DNA of 64,000 bases, taken from contig JAFNAQ010000002.1 in NCBI GenBank assembly GCA_017860275.1, forward strand, positions 119,089 to 183,088, read 5' to 3'. Origin of the DNA: Bacteroidota bacterium. Its GTDB lineage: Bacteria; Bacteroidota; Bacteroidia; Bacteroidales; P3. The notes beneath the pieces are model-generated. The model was not told where the DNA came from, did no database searches, and worked only from the letters and a program-made list of their open reading frames with translations. The position numbers and the translations under genes were made by a program. Below are positions 34,050 through 42,799 of the stretch, piece by piece (the stretch's first letter is position 1; every line of letters starts with the position of its first letter).

Positions 34050-34181
34050 ATGTCAAAAGAAAAAGTAGGAAAAGAAAAATCAACGAAGAAAGTTCCTTTA
34101 AAAAGTTTAAAAGAAAAAAGAGCCGATAAAGTAGCCAAGCGAAGCGGTAAAGGTACATTTGGTGAAATAGGAAGACCATAA
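34050..34181 (+). CDS. 43-residue highly basic protein
   Basis: A short frame that begins MSKEKVGKEKSTKK and ends with GKGTFGEIGRP. It has 16 basic residues of 43. The stop is one base before the GH130 start, so it is almost surely in the same transcript. It has no signal peptide or membrane helix. The sequence resembles small basic proteins of Bacteroidota that lie next to sugar or ribosome genes, but I cannot assign a family. RNA or DNA binding is a guess from charge. Confidence 0.6.
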   Translation: MSKEKVGKEKSTKKVPLKSLKEKRADKVAKRSGKGTFGEIGRP

Positions 34182-34182
34182 T

Positions 34183-35214
34183 ATGGTAAACATAAAAAGA
34201 GAAGGAATAATATTATCTAATACAGAATTTGAATTTGAAAATGGTGCTGTACTAAATCCTGCAATTATTCGACAAGGTGACAGTGTACATATTTTTTATA
34301 GGGCTGTTAAGGAGGGTAATTTTTCATCGATAGGTTATTGTCGTTTAGATGGTCCATTGACCCTTGTTGAAAGATGGGATAAACCTATTATCTTCCCAGA
34401 ATTTGAATATGAATCTCAAGGTGTTGAAGATGCCCGAATTGTAAAGATTGACGATTTATTTTATTTATCATATACTGCATATGATGGTACTAATGCAAGA
34501 GGGGCATTAGCCATTTCAAAAGATTTAATACATTTTGAGAAACAAGGGATTATTGTCCCTCATATAACCTATGCAAAATTTGTTTCTTTAGCTGCATCGG
34601 CTAAGGTTGATATTAATTATTACCATAACCATAAGTTCTATTATCAAGAATCTGATCCAGAAAAAAAGACCTTATTATGGGATAAGAATGTAATCTTTTT
34701 CCCTCGTAGAATTAATGGAAATCTTGTATTCCTTCATAGAATTAGACCTGGTATTCAAATTGTATCGGTAAAAGCAATAAGCGATCTAACCAATGATTTT
34801 TGGATTGATTATTTTTCTAATTTTAAAAAGAATATAGTCTTTGACCCTTTTTATGGTCATGAATCAGGATATATTGGTGGGGGATGTCCTCCAATCGAAA
34901 CACCTCATGGATGGCTATTGATTTATCATGGAGTAGAATACATTAATGGTCCAGTATATTCAGCTTGTGCTGCATTATTAGACCTAAATGATCCATCTAT
35001 ACTATTAGCAAGACTACCTTATCCAATATTTTCCCCAAAATTAGAATGGGAACTTTTTGGAGATGTTAATAATGTTGTTTTCCCTACAGGTACTGCATTG
35101 TTTGGAGATACCTTATTTATTTATTATGGTGCAGCAGATAAATATATTGCTACTGTATCTTTGAGATTATCTGAATTATTATCTGAATTATTATCTAATA
35201 AAGCACAAGTATGA
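34183..35214 (+). CDS. Glycoside hydrolase family 130 enzyme (mannoside phosphorylase-like)
   Basis: A 343-residue five-bladed beta-propeller of GH130. Family residues include the opening NPAIIRQGDSVHIFYRA, the catalytic-Asp region YESQGVEDARIVKIDDLFYLSYT, and the phosphate-binding arginine/lysine stretch FPRRINGNLVFLHRIRP. The C-terminal blade has GGGCPPIETPHGWLLIYHGVE. Such enzymes phosphorolyse beta-mannosides. It overlaps the GT4 gene by four bases, which suggests coupled action on one glycan. Confidence 0.9.
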   Translation: MVNIKREGIILSNTEFEFENGAVLNPAIIRQGDSVHIFYRAVKEGNFSSIGYCRLDGPLTLVERWDKPIIFPEFEYESQGVEDARIVKIDDLFYLSYTAYDGTNARGALAISKDLIHFEKQGIIVPHITYAKFVSLAASAKVDINYYHNHKFYYQESDPEKKTLLWDKNVIFFPRRINGNLVFLHRIRPGIQIVSVKAISDLTNDFWIDYFSNFKKNIVFDPFYGHESGYIGGGCPPIETPHGWLLIYHGVEYINGPVYSACAALLDLNDPSILLARLPYPIFSPKLEWELFGDVNNVVFPTGTALFGDTLFIYYGAADKYIATVSLRLSELLSELLSNKAQV

Positions 35215-37445
35215 AAAGTAATACTATAATCAATTCCGAAATACTTGTTATTTCATCTTTTCCACCAAGAGAATGTGGAATAGCAACTTATTCTCAGGAC
35301 TTGATATCTTCTATGAATAATAAATTCAGTAAATCATTTTCAATTAAAATATGTGCTCTTGAGTCTGGAAAAACAAATTATGAATACCCAAAAGAGGTAA
35401 AATGGGTTCTTGACACCTCTGTTGCCTCAGAATATGAAAAAATAGGGGAAGAAATTAATTGCGACAATAATATTCATATTGTTTTAATTCAACATGAATT
35501 TGGTTTCTTTGCTCAACAAGAGGAAGCCTTTCTTAAGTTATTAAAGAAGATTAATAAACCTATTGTAGTTGTATTTCATACTGTATTACCTGCGCCCAAT
35601 AAAATACTAAAACAAAAGGTTACTAACATAGCCAATGTTTGTCAATCAATTATTGTTATGACAAATACTTCTGAAAATATATTGATAAATGACTATGCAG
35701 TATTAAAGGATAAAATAAATGTTATTGCTCATGGAACCCATCTGGTTTCTCATAAGGATAAACGTTCATTAAAAAAGAAATATAATTTAGTAGGCAAGAA
35801 GGTGCTAACAACCTTTGGCTTATTAAGTTCAGGGAAAAGCATAGAGACGACAATAAAGGCATTACCAGAGATTATTAAAACATGTCCTGATACATTATTT
35901 CTAGTAATTGGCAAGACACATCCTGAAGTAGTTAAACATGAAGGCGAAAAATATCGCAAGAGCTTAGAAGACTTAGTAGAAAAACTCTCTCTAAAAGATC
36001 ATGTTGTATTTATCAACTCTTATTTGTCCTTGCCTGTACTTCTCGAATACTTACAATTAACAGATATTTATCTTTTCACAACAAATGACCCTAACCAAGC
36101 AGTTAGTGGAACTTTTGTTTATGCAATGAGTTGTGGTTGTCCAATAATTTCAACACCTATTCCTCATGCAAAAGAAGTCTTGACAAAGAAGACAGGGATA
36201 ATATTTGATTTCCGTTCTTCAGAGCAGTTAGCAAAGAGTGTTGTTAGTCTATTAAACAATAGGCCTCTAAGGAAGCAATTGAGTTTAAACACTCTTCAAG
36301 CCATTGCTCCAACTGCTTGGGAAAATTCAGCTATTGCTCATGCTCAACTATTTGAAAAAATTGCAACAGAGAGAATAAAGATAAAATATAATTATCCTGA
36401 GATTGACCTTAGTCATATCAAAAGGATGACAACAGATTTTGGAATAATTCAATTTTCGAAGATAAATCGTCCCGATATTTCAACAGGCTATACACTTGAC
36501 GACAATGCAAGAGCTCTTATTGCTATTTGTATGAATTACGAATTAACTAAGGATAAAGAGCTTATTATAGATATAGCTAAATACTTAGATTTTATCAAAT
36601 TCTGCTGGCAAGAGAAGGGTGATTTTCTAAACTATGTAGATAAAGAAAAACATTTTACTCCTCAAAATGCTGAGGTTAATTTAGATGATTCTAATGGAAG
36701 AGCCTTATGGGCATTAGGATATGTTATTTCTCTAAATAATATTCTACCAGTAGAAATTATTGATCTTGCCCAAAGAATTTTCCAAAAATCGCTATTAGCT
36801 ATTAAGAATATTAGTTCAACACGTTCAATGGCATTTGTAATAAAAGGAATTTATTACGCTAACATGTCTGAGTCTCATCCTGAAAATATTATTATTCTAA
36901 AAACATTTGCCGATAGAATTGTTCAGATGTATAGACATGAATCTTCGGAAAATTGGCAATGGTTTGAAAGTTATTTAACCTATGCAAATAGTTTATTATC
37001 AGAATCGATGTTATATGCTTGGCTTATAACCAAAGATGAAGTTTATAAGGATATAGCCGTTTCCTCTTTGAATTTTCTTCTATCTAAGATATTTAATGAT
37101 AATGGGATAGAGGTTATATCTAATAAAGGATGGTTACAAAAAGATGGAATAGCAAAAGACTATGGAGAACAGCCTATTGATGTTTCATATACTATTATGA
37201 CTCTAAGCAAATTCTACGATAACCTTAAGATTGAAGACTATAACAAGAAAATGCATATTGCTTTTAATTGGTTTTTAGGAAGAAATCGTTTACATCAAAT
37301 AATCTATAATCCATGTACAGGGGGTTGTCACGATGGTTTAGAGAAAACATATATTAACCTTAACCAAGGTGCAGAATCGGCAGTAAGTTATTTAATGGCT
37401 CGATTAACAATAGAGAAATATATAGAAAATACGCCTATACTTTAA
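35211..37445 (+). CDS. Glycosyltransferase family 4 protein fused to an (alpha/alpha)6-type domain
   Basis: A 744-residue two-domain cytosolic protein. Residues about 8-390 form a GT-B glycosyltransferase: SSFPPRECGIATYSQDL at the N-lobe and SGTFVYAMSCGCPIIST with the E-x7-E-like donor region. Residues about 410-740 are all-alpha repeats (TGYTLDDNARALIAI, DDSNGRALWALGYV, ESMLYAWLITKDE, DVSYTIMTLSKFYD) resembling an (alpha/alpha)6 toroid. The gene overlaps GH130 by four bases. The sugar and acceptor are unknown, but a mannose-type glycan is plausible from the GH130 neighbour. Confidence 0.85.
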   Translation: MKSNTIINSEILVISSFPPRECGIATYSQDLISSMNNKFSKSFSIKICALESGKTNYEYPKEVKWVLDTSVASEYEKIGEEINCDNNIHIVLIQHEFGFFAQQEEAFLKLLKKINKPIVVVFHTVLPAPNKILKQKVTNIANVCQSIIVMTNTSENILINDYAVLKDKINVIAHGTHLVSHKDKRSLKKKYNLVGKKVLTTFGLLSSGKSIETTIKALPEIIKTCPDTLFLVIGKTHPEVVKHEGEKYRKSLEDLVEKLSLKDHVVFINSYLSLPVLLEYLQLTDIYLFTTNDPNQAVSGTFVYAMSCGCPIISTPIPHAKEVLTKKTGIIFDFRSSEQLAKSVVSLLNNRPLRKQLSLNTLQAIAPTAWENSAIAHAQLFEKIATERIKIKYNYPEIDLSHIKRMTTDFGIIQFSKINRPDISTGYTLDDNARALIAICMNYELTKDKELIIDIAKYLDFIKFCWQEKGDFLNYVDKEKHFTPQNAEVNLDDSNGRALWALGYVISLNNILPVEIIDLAQRIFQKSLLAIKNISSTRSMAFVIKGIYYANMSESHPENIIILKTFADRIVQMYRHESSENWQWFESYLTYANSLLSESMLYAWLITKDEVYKDIAVSSLNFLLSKIFNDNGIEVISNKGWLQKDGIAKDYGEQPIDVSYTIMTLSKFYDNLKIEDYNKKMHIAFNWFLGRNRLHQIIYNPCTGGCHDGLEKTYINLNQGAESAVSYLMARLTIEKYIENTPIL

Positions 37446-37485
37446 AAATTTTCACGTACTTTGCATGAAGAAAAATGTAAGATAT

Positions 37486-38100
37486 ATGAAGATAATTTGT
37501 ATTGGCAGGAACTATCTTGCTCATATTAAAGAGTTAAATCACTCAATACCCGAAGAACCTGTTTTTTTCTTTAAGCCTGATTCAGCCTTATTGCAAAAAC
37601 ATTCTCCATTCTATTATCCCGACTTCTCTAACGAGGTGCATTATGAGTGTGAACTTGTAGTGAAGATAAATCGTTTGGGAAAGAGTATTCCTGAGAACTT
37701 TGCTCATAATTATTATTCAGAAGTAGCCGTGGGTTTAGATATGACATGTAGAGATATTCAAAGAAAAGAAATTGAAAAATCTCTTCCTTGGTCAATATCA
37801 AAAGCCTTCGATTATTCTGCTCCAATAAGTAACTTTGTTACATTAGATAATCTAGGCAAAGATATTCAAAATCTTGACTTTAAGCTTTTGAAGAATGGGG
37901 TAGTGGTTCAAGAAACAAATACCTCTGATATGATTTTTTCAGTAAATAAATTAATATCCTACCTATCTAGGTTTATGACACTAAAAATAGGAGATATGAT
38001 ATTCACAGGAACACCATGCGGAGTGGGAGAAGTAAAAATAGGAGATAAACTTGAAGCCTACCTCGAAGGAAACTCAATCCTAAAATGTGATATAAAATAA
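37486..38100 (+). CDS. Fumarylacetoacetate hydrolase (FAH) family protein
   Basis: A protein of about 204 residues with the FAH fold: MKIICIGRNYLAHIKEL at the start, EPVFFFKPDSALL, the metal ligands in YECELVVKINRLGKSI, then VGLDMTCRDIQ and IFTGTPCGVGEVKIGDKL. Members hydrolyse or tautomerise 2-oxo acids such as oxaloacetate. The start at 37486 is chosen over 37465 because a TACTTTG promoter-like element lies at 37458-37464. It is the last gene before mosaic repeat copy II. Confidence 0.9.
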   Translation: MKIICIGRNYLAHIKELNHSIPEEPVFFFKPDSALLQKHSPFYYPDFSNEVHYECELVVKINRLGKSIPENFAHNYYSEVAVGLDMTCRDIQRKEIEKSLPWSISKAFDYSAPISNFVTLDNLGKDIQNLDFKLLKNGVVVQETNTSDMIFSVNKLISYLSRFMTLKIGDMIFTGTPCGVGEVKIGDKLEAYLEGNSILKCDIK

Positions 38101-38121
38101 ACCAAAACAATAAAACCCCAA

Positions 38122-38156
38122 AAACCTCGTAAACTTCCCAGCTTACGAGGTTTTTT
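38122..38156 (+). terminator. Terminator of the FAH gene
   Basis: AAACCTCGTAA (38122-38132) pairs perfectly with TTACGAGGTTT (38143-38153), with T following. A near copy follows the Fic gene at 40191-40223. Confidence 0.85.
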
Positions 38157-38157
38157 A

Positions 38158-38741
38158 TTTTAACTAAAAAGCCACTATATATACATTTTTGTAACATTTG
38201 GTAAGTTTTGGGGTTAATTGTTCTTAATGTAGTAGGGGGCTTAGGTTTTAAAAATTGAAGGGTGGTGGTGGTTTGGCTGGAATGGTTTGTTAATTTCTTG
38301 TAATAAATTTTGTGTTTTTGGGAAGAATGTTTGCTTTTGTTTAGGGCAAAAAATGTTTTGCCTCTACATTTGAAAAAAATCACTGATTTTACAAAAAAAC
38401 TCCCTGATTTTTTCCAGAAAATCAGGGAGTTTTCACGAGAAATCGGGGAGTTTGTCTGAAAAATCACTGATTTTTTTTACTTATATTTCTTCTTTATAAA
38501 TTTTTCTCAGAGAAAGTTGCAAAGAAAAGAGATTAAAATCCATAAAAATAACGTTTTACGAAAATATCTCCTTATTCTACAAAAATAGAATAAGGTTCTA
38601 GAAAAATAGAATAAGATTCTACGAAAATAATATCAAAAGATTGAGAATTATTATCAAGAGATTGAGCGCAAAATCTTCGTATTTGTAGAAAAATATAAGG
38701 TTTTTTCCACCCAAAGCCTATATTTCATTTCTTAAAATTAA
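38158..38741 (+). repeat. Long mosaic intergenic repeat, copy II
   Basis: About 584 bp, collinear with copy I (7338-8062) and inverted in copy III (56564-56982). It begins TTTTAACTAAAA at the FAH terminator and ends ATTTCTTAAAATTAA. Parts in order: TGTAACATTTGGTAAG region, AAATTGAAGGGTGGTGG, REP hairpin (38344-38367), the stem CTCCCTGATTTT/AAAATCAGGGAG, TTTCTCAGAGAAAG, the 21-bp units AAAATAGAATAAGGTTCTAG, then GAGAATTATTATCAA. The minus-strand ORF 38003-38467 that overlaps it is spurious. Confidence 0.78.
38344..38367. repeat. REP-like palindrome with CTCTAC tail (copy II)
   Basis: GGCAAAA pairs with TTTTGCC (38345-38362) and is followed by TCTAC, the same layout as at 7607-7630. Confidence 0.5.
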
Positions 38742-38826
38742 CGAGGTTAATTTGTTTGATTGATAGTGGATACAATCAATAAAGATAAATTCGTTAGAGT
38801 ATTGAGGGGTATTAATCAAAAATTCA

Positions 38827-38834
38827 TATCTTTG
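38827..38834 (+). promoter_or_regulatory. -7 element TATCTTTG of the Fic gene
   Basis: TATCTTTG lies 16 bases before the ATG at 38851; a TTG lies 22 bases upstream. Confidence 0.6.
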
Positions 38835-38850
38835 TAAAGATTAAAAGATA

Positions 38851-40167
38851 ATGTATATGAAAAAGTTAGATCAATTATATTCTGAGTGGAAGGGTCTTCA
38901 ACCCATTAAACCTGAATATCAAAAGAAAATTGATGATAAGTTTAAATTGGAATTTAATTATAATTCTAATCATATCGAAGGTAATACCCTAACTTATGGT
39001 CAGACTAAGCTTTTATTGCTTTTTGGCGAAACCACAGGAAATGCAGCACTAAGAGACTATGAAGAGATGAAGGCTCATAATGTTGGTTTGGAAATGATTA
39101 AGCAATATGCTAAGGATAAGGAAAGAGGTCTTAATGAGGGTTTTATAAGGGAACTTAATAAGACTATCCTTGTGCAAAACTATTGGAAAGATGCTCAAAC
39201 TCCTAGTGGAGAACATACAAGAATTGAAATAAAAGTAGGAGAGTATAAAACTAGACCAAATTCTGTAATTACAAGTACTGGAGAAATATTCGAATATGCT
39301 AGTGTTGAAGAGACTCCATCCTTAATGAGTGATTTAGTTTGTTGGTATAACGAAGAAGAGAAAAAAGGAGAACTTTTACCAATTGAACTTGCGGCATTAC
39401 TTCATTATAAATATATTAGAATACACCCTTTTGAAGATGGAAATGGTCGTATTGCAAGATTACTTGTCAACTATATACTATATAAATATGATTATCCTAT
39501 GATTATTATTAAATCCGAGGATAAGGAAAATTATTTAAGAGTATTACATATATGCGATGTCAATGTTGGTAGCTATCCTTCAGATAGTGCAAATGCAAAA
39601 TTAGAAGATATTGAACCTTTCGTAGATTACCTTAAGAACCAAATGATTGATTCTTTGGAGATAAGTATTAAGGCAGCCAAAGGAGAGGATATTGAAGAAA
39701 AAGATGATTGGAAAAAACGTATAAAACTAAAACTTCAAGAAGCGCCAGTAAGAACAGATGAACTTGTAGAAAAAATAAATATAGAGCAAGTTATACCAAC
39801 ATTTGAAAAAATTGACGAATGTCTTAAAGAGTTTGAATATATATTTGAAAAAAATTATATTTTACTAAGAAGAGGAGCATACTTCTCCGAAATAAAACAA
39901 TATGCTGAACTTGAAAAAATAAAGAACATTATATCTTTTGAATTACAAAAAATTTATTCTACTTCAAATAATAAATTTATTTTATCACTTTCTAGTCTAT
40001 TAGAAATAAATAATTATTTAATAGGAATAGAAATTGGAGGAAGTGATTACATCATTTCAAAAAAATACAACGAAACTATTTCAGAGGAGGACGTAAACCA
40101 ATTAATATCATTTGTTGGAAAACATTTTGAAGATTTTGTAACAGAGAATATTATTATTAAAGAATAA
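38851..40167 (+). CDS. Fic family protein with N-terminal inhibitory motif
   Basis: A 438-residue cytosolic Fic enzyme, probably an AMP- or UMP-transferase. The Fic core is IHPFEDGNGRIARLLVN, with the catalytic His at residue 192. The self-inhibitory motif S/T-x3-E-G/N is present in the N-terminal helix (S39-N-H-I-E43-G44-N), so this is a class II Fic whose glutamate blocks ATP. Residues about 245-330 form a winged-helix-like region (DDWKKRIKLKLQEAPVRTDE). It lies alone between mosaic repeat II and a membrane/HTH cassette, and looks accessory. The target protein is unknown. Confidence 0.9.
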   Translation: MYMKKLDQLYSEWKGLQPIKPEYQKKIDDKFKLEFNYNSNHIEGNTLTYGQTKLLLLFGETTGNAALRDYEEMKAHNVGLEMIKQYAKDKERGLNEGFIRELNKTILVQNYWKDAQTPSGEHTRIEIKVGEYKTRPNSVITSTGEIFEYASVEETPSLMSDLVCWYNEEEKKGELLPIELAALLHYKYIRIHPFEDGNGRIARLLVNYILYKYDYPMIIIKSEDKENYLRVLHICDVNVGSYPSDSANAKLEDIEPFVDYLKNQMIDSLEISIKAAKGEDIEEKDDWKKRIKLKLQEAPVRTDELVEKINIEQVIPTFEKIDECLKEFEYIFEKNYILLRRGAYFSEIKQYAELEKIKNIISFELQKIYSTSNNKFILSLSSLLEINNYLIGIEIGGSDYIISKKYNETISEEDVNQLISFVGKHFEDFVTENIIIKE

Positions 40168-40190
40168 AAGCCAAAACCTTATTATAATAT

Positions 40191-40223
40191 AAAACCTCGT
40201 AGCTTTTTAGTTGCGAGGTTTTT
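40191..40223 (+). terminator. Terminator of the Fic gene
   Basis: AAAACCTCG (40191-40199) pairs with CGAGGTTTT (40214-40222), then T. It resembles the FAH terminator (38122-38156) over about 37 bases with roughly six differences and small gaps. Confidence 0.75.
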
Positions 40224-40242
40224 CATTATATATTCAATACAC

Positions 40243-40281
40243 TGACAAATATATTATATTATATGTAAAATATATTTGTCA
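40243..40281. promoter_or_regulatory. 11-bp inverted repeat, probable operator of the HTH cassette
   Basis: TGACAAATATA (40243-40253) is perfectly inverted at 40271-40281 (TATATTTGTCA), spacer 17 bases. The right arm contains the -33 TTTG of the promoter that follows, so binding would block transcription. Confidence 0.65.
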
Positions 40282-40306
40282 TATTGAAAACTATTTTATA
40301 CATTTG
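40275..40306 (+). promoter_or_regulatory. Consensus promoter (TTTG-N20-TACATTTG) of the membrane/HTH cassette
   Basis: TTTG at 40275-40278, then 20 bases, then TACATTTG at 40299-40306. The ATG of the membrane gene is 28 bases further. Confidence 0.7.
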
Positions 40307-40334
40307 CAGCATTAATCAATTAAAAAAATTATTT

Positions 40335-40838
40335 ATGAAAAAATCTTATTTATTCCCAAACTACTTTAAGAAAATTGGTTTGGCAATCATTTCTGTTATC
40401 TTATTATTAATTGTTTTAGATTCAATAAAGGTAATAGATGCAGACAAAATTAGTTTTAAAACAATTGCAGTAATTGAATCAACTCATATTGGAATTGCTG
40501 GTTCCACTGACCTAAATACTGAGTCTCCATATTTCAAAATTGTAGATTGTAATTTTTATACAATATTTCTAGTTACTCTTGGAATAGGAGTGATTTTTGT
40601 TACTTTTTCAAAGGAAAGGATTGAAGATGAGTATATTTCAAAAATTAGAGAACAATCTTTAGTATGGGCAATACTTGTAAATTCTTTTATCAATATATTG
40701 GTGGCTTTATTTGTTTATGGCTTACCATATTTGTCTTTTCTATTATTAATAAATCCATTTCTTTTATTTGTATGCTATTTCTTTAAGTTCAACTTTGAAA
40801 TTTATAAACTTAAAAAGTCTTTGAGAGATGAAGAATAG
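40335..40838 (+). CDS. Small four-helix membrane protein of an HTH cassette
   Basis: A protein of about 167 residues with predicted membrane helices near residues 13-32, 76-94, 111-131 and 133-151 and a basic C-terminus. The ATG at 40335 is chosen because the longer frame (40284) would begin before the promoter. The last 11 bases overlap the HTH gene. Two-gene cassettes with a small membrane protein and a Cro/C1-type HTH protein are common in bacteria. The function is unknown. Confidence 0.75.
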   Translation: MKKSYLFPNYFKKIGLAIISVILLLIVLDSIKVIDADKISFKTIAVIESTHIGIAGSTDLNTESPYFKIVDCNFYTIFLVTLGIGVIFVTFSKERIEDEYISKIREQSLVWAILVNSFINILVALFVYGLPYLSFLLLINPFLLFVCYFFKFNFEIYKLKKSLRDEE

Positions 40839-41034
40839 TATTAGGGTTGAGAGGGCTATTATTAGGATTTCTCAACAGGAATTAGCTGATAGAGTAGGGG
40901 TTAGCCGTCAAACTATTAACGCTATTGAGCTTGAAAAATATACTCCTTCGGCTATCGTTATTATGAAGATTGCATTTATTTTCAATAAGAACGTAGAGCA
41001 AATTTTCTCTCTTGAGGAAAGCGATTGGAAATAA
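40828..41034 (+). CDS. Cro/C1-type helix-turn-helix regulator (YgzD/YozG-like)
   Basis: A 68-residue protein made of one HTH_3 domain: ERAIIRISQQELADRVGVSR, then QTINAIELEKYTPSAIVIMK and NKNVEQIFSLEES. It starts within the end of the membrane-protein gene. It probably represses the cassette by binding the inverted repeat at 40243-40281. Confidence 0.88.
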   Translation: MKNSIRVERAIIRISQQELADRVGVSRQTINAIELEKYTPSAIVIMKIAFIFNKNVEQIFSLEESDWK

Positions 41035-41052
41035 TAAAAATCGCCACAAAAT

Positions 41053-41087
41053 AAAAATACCATAGCTAATTCAACTATGGTATTTTT
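41053..41087 (+). terminator. Terminator of the membrane/HTH cassette
   Basis: AAAAATACCATAG (41053-41065) pairs perfectly with CTATGGTATTTTT (41075-41087), 13 bp. Confidence 0.85.
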
Positions 41088-41095
41088 ATATTTAT

Positions 41096-41103
41096 TATCT
41101 TTG
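41096..41103 (+). promoter_or_regulatory. -7 element TATCTTTG of recN
   Basis: TATCTTTG matches TAnnTTTG, 31 bases before the recN ATG. Confidence 0.65.
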
Positions 41104-41134
41104 TAAGACTAATATTAAGAAAAATAAATCCTAT

Positions 41135-42799
41135 ATGCTTCAACATTTAAGAATAGAAAACTATGCTTTGATTCGTCAGATGGATATTTCATTTGAGAAT
41201 GGTTTTATTTCAATTACTGGTGAAACTGGTGCAGGAAAATCTATAATGCTGGGGGCTTTGGGACTGATTCTTGGTCAAAGAGCAGATACTAATGTGCTCT
41301 GGGATAAGGATAAAAAATGCGTTGTTGAAGCTGAATTTATACTTGATATAAAATATTCTAAACTATTTGATGATAATGGTTTAGATTTTGATGAAACTGC
41401 AATTTTCCGTAGAGAGATTTCCCCTAATGGTAAGAGCAGAGCATTTATTAACGATACTCCAATTCAACTTTCAGTTATGAAAGAAATTGGGGATTTATTG
41501 ATGGATATTCATTCTCAACATAGTACTTTAACTTTAAAAAATTCTTCTTTTCAGTTCTCTGTTGTGGATTCATTTATTAAGGATAAAACTTTATTCAATG
41601 ATTATAGGTTATTATTTTCTGAATGGAAAAAATTAAATTCTGAAATTATTGACCTTGAGGCTAAGGAAGCTGATTTTCTAAAGGAGTCTTCTTACTATCA
41701 ATTTCTAAGTGAGGAATTTGAAAAGGCTAATTTGCAAATTGGCGAACAAGAGGAATTGGAACAAGAGGTTGAGCTTCTTTCAAATGCTGAAGAGATTAAG
41801 TCTAGTGTTGTACAGACTATTAATATTTTGGATAATGAGGATGGTCTTGGTGCTTTGAGTCTTATCCAACAGGTTAAGGGATATGTTTCAAAAGTTGCTT
41901 TTCATCATAAAAGTTTAGAGGATTTATTGAAAAGATTAGATTCTTCATATATTGAGATTAAAGATATTTTGAATGAGTTTATTGATTTCAATGATTCTGT
42001 TGTTTTTGATCCTAACAAACTTGAGATTTCAAACGAGAGGTTAGATTTAATTTATCGTCTTGAGAAAAAACATAATGTCAAATCTATTGAAGAGTTAATT
42101 GAGATCAGAAATGATATTGATGATAAACTATTGGTTACTTCGAATATTTCGGATAAGATTGTTTTGCTTAAGAAAGAAGAAAAAATTCTTTACGAGAAAT
42201 TAACTAACCTAGCGAAAAAGATTACCCTTAGTCGGGAGGAAGCCAAGGAAATCGTGTCTAGGAGTATTATGCCTTTGTTTGCTGATATGGGTATGAGTGA
42301 TGCAATTTTAAAGATTAATATATTAGTAAACAACGAATTACATATTAATGGCGAGAATAGTATTGAGTTTTTATTCAATGCAAATAAGGGTGGGGAGCTT
42401 TCACCAATTTCAAAAGTTATTTCTGGAGGAGAGCTTTCTAGGTTAATGCTAGCTATCAAAGCTGTTGAGGCTCAGAATATTTCAAAAGAAAAATCAAATC
42501 TTACAATAATCTTTGATGAAATAGATACTGGTGTTAGTGGAGATATTGCTTCAAAGGTTGGAAACATAATGAAAATTATGAGCAAAAAGCATCAGATTAT
42601 TGCCATTACTCATTTGCCACAGATTGCTGCTAAGAGCGATTATCATTTTAAGGTATACAAAAAAACGGCAGATGAATCTACCGTTTCTGAAATGCTTTTA
42701 TTAAATATGGATGAAAGAATTAATGAAATTGCATCAATGCTTTCAAGTGATAAGGTTTCCGATGCTGCTATTCTGAACGCTCGCGAACTACTTTCTTAG
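41135..42799 (+). CDS. recN: DNA repair ATPase RecN
   Basis: A 554-residue SMC-like ATPase recruited to double-strand breaks. The Walker A motif is TGETGAGKSIMLGAL near residue 29-43, and the C-terminal lobe has ISGGELSRLMLAIKAVE (signature) and IIFDEIDTGVSG (Walker B). Coiled coil fills the middle (about 150-370). The 3' end overlaps the converging hypothetical gene by 32 bases, so no terminator lies between them. Confidence 0.95.
   Translation: MLQHLRIENYALIRQMDISFENGFISITGETGAGKSIMLGALGLILGQRADTNVLWDKDKKCVVEAEFILDIKYSKLFDDNGLDFDETAIFRREISPNGKSRAFINDTPIQLSVMKEIGDLLMDIHSQHSTLTLKNSSFQFSVVDSFIKDKTLFNDYRLLFSEWKKLNSEIIDLEAKEADFLKESSYYQFLSEEFEKANLQIGEQEELEQEVELLSNAEEIKSSVVQTINILDNEDGLGALSLIQQVKGYVSKVAFHHKSLEDLLKRLDSSYIEIKDILNEFIDFNDSVVFDPNKLEISNERLDLIYRLEKKHNVKSIEELIEIRNDIDDKLLVTSNISDKIVLLKKEEKILYEKLTNLAKKITLSREEAKEIVSRSIMPLFADMGMSDAILKINILVNNELHINGENSIEFLFNANKGGELSPISKVISGGELSRLMLAIKAVEAQNISKEKSNLTIIFDEIDTGVSGDIASKVGNIMKIMSKKHQIIAITHLPQIAAKSDYHFKVYKKTADESTVSEMLLLNMDERINEIASMLSSDKVSDAAILNARELLS

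Noticed and set aside
38003-38467. 154-residue ORF on the minus strand
   Set aside because: It lies over the FAH 3' end, the terminator and mosaic repeat II and has no conserved features.
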